NCBI GenBank assembly: GCA_017421685.1
Contig: JAFOHW010000012.1
Span: 1 to 8,324, forward strand
DNA length: 8,324 bases
Reading direction: 5' to 3'
Source of the DNA: Candidatus Saccharimonadota bacterium
Lineage (GTDB): Bacteria; Patescibacteriota; Saccharimonadia; Saccharimonadales; Saccharimonadaceae
Under the pieces are notes generated by a model that ran no database searches, was not told the DNA's origin, and saw nothing but the letters and a program-made list of their open reading frames with translations. A program made the translations under genes and the position numbers. Within the stretch, counting starts at the first letter, position 1. Each line of letters starts with the position of its first letter. Shown here piece by piece: positions 5,820 through 8,324 of this stretch.

Positions 5820-6338
5820 TCACTTCTTTCTTGAATTAGAGAACTTATAATTATTATCTGGACCCTGTTTATAGAGAAAACTACAAGTAATCGCTACCGC
5901 TAATGCATCCGCGGCATCATCCGGCTTCGGTTTCTCCTTTAACCCAAGATGAATCCTCGCCATTTCCTCCATTTGTGTCTTTGTCGCTGAACCATAACCT
6001 GTCAAACATTTTTTAATCTCGTTCGGCGTATATTCATAAACCGGTAAACCATTTTGTTCTGCTACTAATAATATTACTCCTCTCGCTTCCGCCACCGCAA
6101 TTCCCGTTGTAATATTTTTCGAAAAAAACAATTTCTCTACCGCTATTACTTCTGGTTTGGTTTGTTTAAAAACTTCCGTTAAAGAATCATAAAGCTCTTT
6201 TAATCTAGATGGTAAAGGCGCATCAACTTTTGTCGTTACCGCTCCATAATCAAGCGCTTTCGCTCCCGAACCGGTCATAGCCTCAATTAACCCAAATCCA
6301 CAAAGCCCAATTCCTGGATCAATCCCTAATATCCTCAT
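5820..6338 (-). CDS. ruvC: Crossover junction endodeoxyribonuclease RuvC
   Basis: RuvC is the dimeric resolvase that cuts Holliday junctions bound by RuvAB. The protein is 172 residues, a normal size, with an RNase H-like fold. The four metal-binding acids are present: Asp7 in LGIDPGIGLCGFG, Glu68 in VIAVEKLFF, and Asp141 and Asp144 in KPDDAADALAVAI. The FFSKNITTGIAVAEARGV segment (71-88) corresponds to the dimer and DNA-contact helix. The last 15 or so residues are polar and probably disordered. Its ATG overlaps the TGA of radA in ATGA (6338-6335). I see no independent Shine-Dalgarno, so translation is probably coupled to radA. Confidence 0.96.
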   Translation of the reverse strand: MRILGIDPGIGLCGFGLIEAMTGSGAKALDYGAVTTKVDAPLPSRLKELYDSLTEVFKQTKPEVIAVEKLFFSKNITTGIAVAEARGVILLVAEQNGLPVYEYTPNEIKKCLTGYGSATKTQMEEMARIHLGLKEKPKPDDAADALAVAITCSFLYKQGPDNNYKFSNSRKK

Positions 6339-7684
6339 ACAATATACTTTATTAAAGTTGTTCTTAAATCTTTCGCCGGAATTACGAATTTATCTCTAAT
6401 CGTCGCCGGACCAATTGCATGCTTAAACCCTAACTTCTTCGCTTCCGCAATTCTCTGGTCCGGTCGAAACGCTGAACGAATCTCCCCGCCTAACCCAACT
6501 TCTCCAAAAACTACATATTTTTCGTCCAATTTTCTTCCCGCTACCGCCGACGCAATCGCCATACAAACCGCAAGATCGCTTGCTGAATCGTTCAATTTCA
6601 TCCCCCCAACAACATTTATAAAAATATCTTTATCATTAAGTTTCAACTTCGTTCGACGTTCTAAAACCGCAATTAATAAATTAAGTCGGTTTATATCAAA
6701 ACCACTCGCCGTTCTCTTCGGATACCCGAAATTCGTCTTCGTCGCTAACGCTTGTATTTCTACTAAAATCGGCCGATTTCCCTCCAACGTCGCTAAAATT
6801 ATCGAGCCATCTGTGTTTGTTCGTTCCGCAAGTAAAGTCGCCGAGGGATTTTCTACTTCTCGAAGCCCCGTCTCAATCATCTCAAAAATCGCCACCTCAT
6901 TCGTCGACCCAAACCGATTTTTTATCGCCCTAACTGTTTTGAATCCGCCGTATCTATCTCCTTCAAAATTTAAAACCACATCTACTAAATGCTCTAAAAC
7001 TTTCGGCCCTGCTAAAGTTCCATCCTTCGTAACATGCCCAACAATAATCACCGCCGTATCCGTAGATTTCGCAGATCGAATAATCAAATTGCCTGAATTT
7101 GTAACCTGTGAAACTGTTCCCGGCGCCGAAGAAATCTCATCCATCGCCAAAGTCTGAATCGAATCAACAATAACCAAGTCAAATTCTCCCGATTCAATCG
7201 TTTTAGCAATATCATTCGCCGAAGTAGACGAGGCAAAATTTAACTTGTCCGACGTCGCTCCTAATCTTTCTGCTCGAAGCTTAACCTGTCCAGCGCTTTC
7301 CTCTCCTGAAACATATAAAACATTTCGCGTTTTTGCAACTTCCGCCGAAATTTGCATCAGTAACGTAGATTTACCAATTCCCGGTTGTCCCGCAAGCAAC
7401 GAAACCGACCCAAATAAAATTCCTCCTCCGAGTACCGTATTTAAATCATTAAATTCAGTTAGAAGTCTCGCTTTACTATCCGAAGGCGTAATCGTTTTAA
7501 TCTTCACAAAATCCAGCTTCTTTCCCGAAGCTCTCCCTCGCTCAATCGCCGTCTTTTTTCCAGATTCCGACTCAACAACCTGCTCAACTAAAGAATTCCA
7601 AGCCTGGCAATTCGTACATTGCCCGACCCATTTTATATAAGACGCCCCACATTGCTGACAAACAAACTGACTCTTAACTTTCAT
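6335..7684 (-). CDS. radA: DNA repair protein RadA (Sms)
   Basis: RadA is a RecA-like, DnaB-type hexameric ATPase that drives branch migration during recombination. The 449-residue protein is the normal size and has every expected part. These are the N-terminal zinc finger with Cys9, Cys12, Cys23 and Cys26; Walker A GQPGIGKST (99-107); the Walker B strand VIVDS (171-175); the RadA-specific KNRFG (255-259); and a Lon protease-like C-terminal domain from about 310 (VVGGMKLNDSASDLAV, VVFGEVGLGGEIR). ATG 7684 fits the conserved MKVKSQFVCQQCGASYIKWVGQC start. It lies only six bases after a TATAAT, with no Shine-Dalgarno, so a leaderless mRNA is predicted. It is the first gene of the radA-ruvC-ruvA operon, whose products all act on recombination intermediates. 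Confidence 0.97.
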   Translation of the reverse strand: MKVKSQFVCQQCGASYIKWVGQCTNCQAWNSLVEQVVESESGKKTAIERGRASGKKLDFVKIKTITPSDSKARLLTEFNDLNTVLGGGILFGSVSLLAGQPGIGKSTLLMQISAEVAKTRNVLYVSGEESAGQVKLRAERLGATSDKLNFASSTSANDIAKTIESGEFDLVIVDSIQTLAMDEISSAPGTVSQVTNSGNLIIRSAKSTDTAVIIVGHVTKDGTLAGPKVLEHLVDVVLNFEGDRYGGFKTVRAIKNRFGSTNEVAIFEMIETGLREVENPSATLLAERTNTDGSIILATLEGNRPILVEIQALATKTNFGYPKRTASGFDINRLNLLIAVLERRTKLKLNDKDIFINVVGGMKLNDSASDLAVCMAIASAVAGRKLDEKYVVFGEVGLGGEIRSAFRPDQRIAEAKKLGFKHAIGPATIRDKFVIPAKDLRTTLIKYIV

Positions 7685-7690
7685 AAGAGT

Positions 7691-7699
7691 ATTATATCA
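7691..7699 (-). promoter_or_regulatory. Extended -10 promoter of radA, leaderless
   Basis: TGATATAAT is a TG-N-TATAAT extended -10 element with TATAAT at 7696-7691. Six bases (ACTCTT) separate it from ATG 7684. No -35 match is evident at 17 bases (GACGAC). The TGA at its start is also the stop codon of the third copy of the duplicated gene tail, so the promoter is partly built from that repeat. Confidence 0.7.
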
Positions 7700-7811
7700 T
7701 AGTCTCGGTGCTTGTCGTCCCAGTAAGGCCATCCACAACCTCGACGTCTATCCTCCTAAAACCATCCTCACATTTTTATAATCTTGGCGCTTGTTCTCTT
7801 AGGAAAACCAT
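7697..7811 (-). repeat. Three tandem copies of the surface-protein 12-codon tail
   Basis: Copy 1 (7811-7776) is the real gene end, MVFLREQAPRL and TAA. Ten bases follow. Copy 2 (7765-7733, 33 bases, lacking one CCT codon) and copy 3 (7732-7697, 36 bases) then abut in the same frame. Copy 3 reads MALLGRQAPRL and TGA. By hand alignment, copy 1 against copy 2 is 22 of 33 identical with all 11 differences transitions. Copy 1 against copy 3 is 25 of 36 with 9 of 11 differences transitions. Copy 2 carries an internal TAG and is not a working tail. Confidence 0.75.
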
Positions 7812-8324
7812 CTCTAAATTCGCCTCAACTTCATCAGTTTCTCCGGTCTCTTCATTTACTTTCTTTATGTCACCAAATTTATATAACGTCGGATCAAAAT
7901 TTATAATCTCAGCAGGGATAATGGAATTAGCGCCAGTAGAAGCTCCATAGGTACGGTTTGCTTCAAGGTTATTAGAAATAATTGCGCCATTAACTTTAAG
8001 TTGGGTTGAATTTTTGCTATCGTTAATGTCACCTGAATCAGAACAGGTTCTAACTTTGTCATTAGCAATAATTAATGCGTCTATTCTTTCTACATTACAG
8101 TTAATATTTACATTATTTGCATAGATGACTAATTTAGGGAGTTCGTTTAGGGAATTAAATGTTCCTGAATATACCAAATCTCTACTTATCGTGATATCTT
8201 CTTCTGAGCTAGCAATTGTAATTCCGCGAGAAACTTCTCCACTAGTAATCGTAAAGCTATTATCACGATAGTAATAATATACGTTACTATTTTCTTCTCC
8301 GTCTACTTTTATTACTCTTTTGGA
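7776..8324 (-). CDS. Large surface protein, C-terminal part (5' end outside window)
   Basis: The frame is open from the right edge to the TAA at 7776-7778, giving 182 residues. It is rich in Asn, Ser, Thr and Ile. Recognisable blocks are ELPKLVIYANNVNINC (about 62-77), ERIDALIIAND, GDIND...STQLKVNGAIIS, and NRTYGASTGANSIIPAEIIN followed by FDPTLYKFG. I recall this series as the conserved C-terminal domain of large exported proteins in Saccharibacteria and related groups, possibly pilin-like at the N-terminus; the function is not known to me. A Glu-rich linker (ETGETDEVE) leads to the end, QAPRL. No membrane segment is visible in this part. A TTG at 8177 is internal, not a start, because the frame continues upstream with beta-strand-like sequence. 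Its final 12 codons are repeated twice between this gene and radA. Confidence 0.8.
   Translation of the reverse strand, partial: SKRVIKVDGEENSNVYYYYRDNSFTITSGEVSRGITIASSEEDITISRDLVYSGTFNSLNELPKLVIYANNVNINCNVERIDALIIANDKVRTCSDSGDINDSKNSTQLKVNGAIISNNLEANRTYGASTGANSIIPAEIINFDPTLYKFGDIKKVNEETGETDEVEANLEMVFLREQAPRL

Noticed and set aside
8175..8177. TTG start of a 133-residue protein near the right edge
   Set aside because: The frame stays open upstream to the window edge with sequence of the same character, so this codon is an internal Leu.

Overview
The window looks like chromosomal DNA from a Patescibacteria (CPR) bacterium, most likely a Saccharibacteria (TM7) lineage. The reasons are AT-rich short intergenic gaps, housekeeping genes beside surface proteins of unknown function, and two protein families I associate with that group: a small membrane protein with an ETSWTRR motif, and a surface protein whose C-terminus contains NSIIPAEIINFDP. 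TGA is a normal stop here (it ends ruvC and radA), so the Gly-TGA code of Gracilibacteria and Absconditabacteria does not apply. The lineage call rests on remembered families, not on a search.

Layout: everything except ychF is on the minus strand. At the left are the start of a small membrane protein (1-224), a rho-independent terminator (252-292), a stand-alone nuclease-like protein resembling CdiA C-terminal tRNase toxins (321-701), and the remains of a NUDIX hydrolase gene (726-874). The plus-strand ATPase gene ychF follows (940-2037). It faces a minus-strand single-pass membrane protein with a large extracellular beta-helix (2114-3553). Next comes the operon rplS-rnhB, in which rnhB is fused to a YraN/UPF0102 nuclease domain. 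Then comes the recombination operon radA-ruvC-ruvA, with a 4-base radA/ruvC overlap and a 12-base ruvC-ruvA gap; ruvB is not in the window. The right edge holds the C-terminal 182 residues of a large surface protein.

Functionally, radA, ruvC and ruvA serve branch migration and Holliday junction resolution. rplS and rnhB-yraN link ribosome assembly with RNA:DNA hybrid removal. The two surface proteins and the small membrane protein probably belong to the cell envelope.

Two patterns run across genes. First, three starts (224, 701, 7684), and probably the NUDIX relic start at 874, lie only 6-7 bases downstream of a TATAAT-type -10 box, which predicts leaderless mRNAs. Genes with longer leaders (rplS and the beta-helix gene) have recognisable Shine-Dalgarno sequences. 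Second, the last codons of two genes are duplicated just behind their own stop codons. The ychF tail is present twice. The 12-codon tail of the right-edge surface protein is present three times, and the third copy supplies part of the radA promoter. Differences between copies are nearly all transitions.
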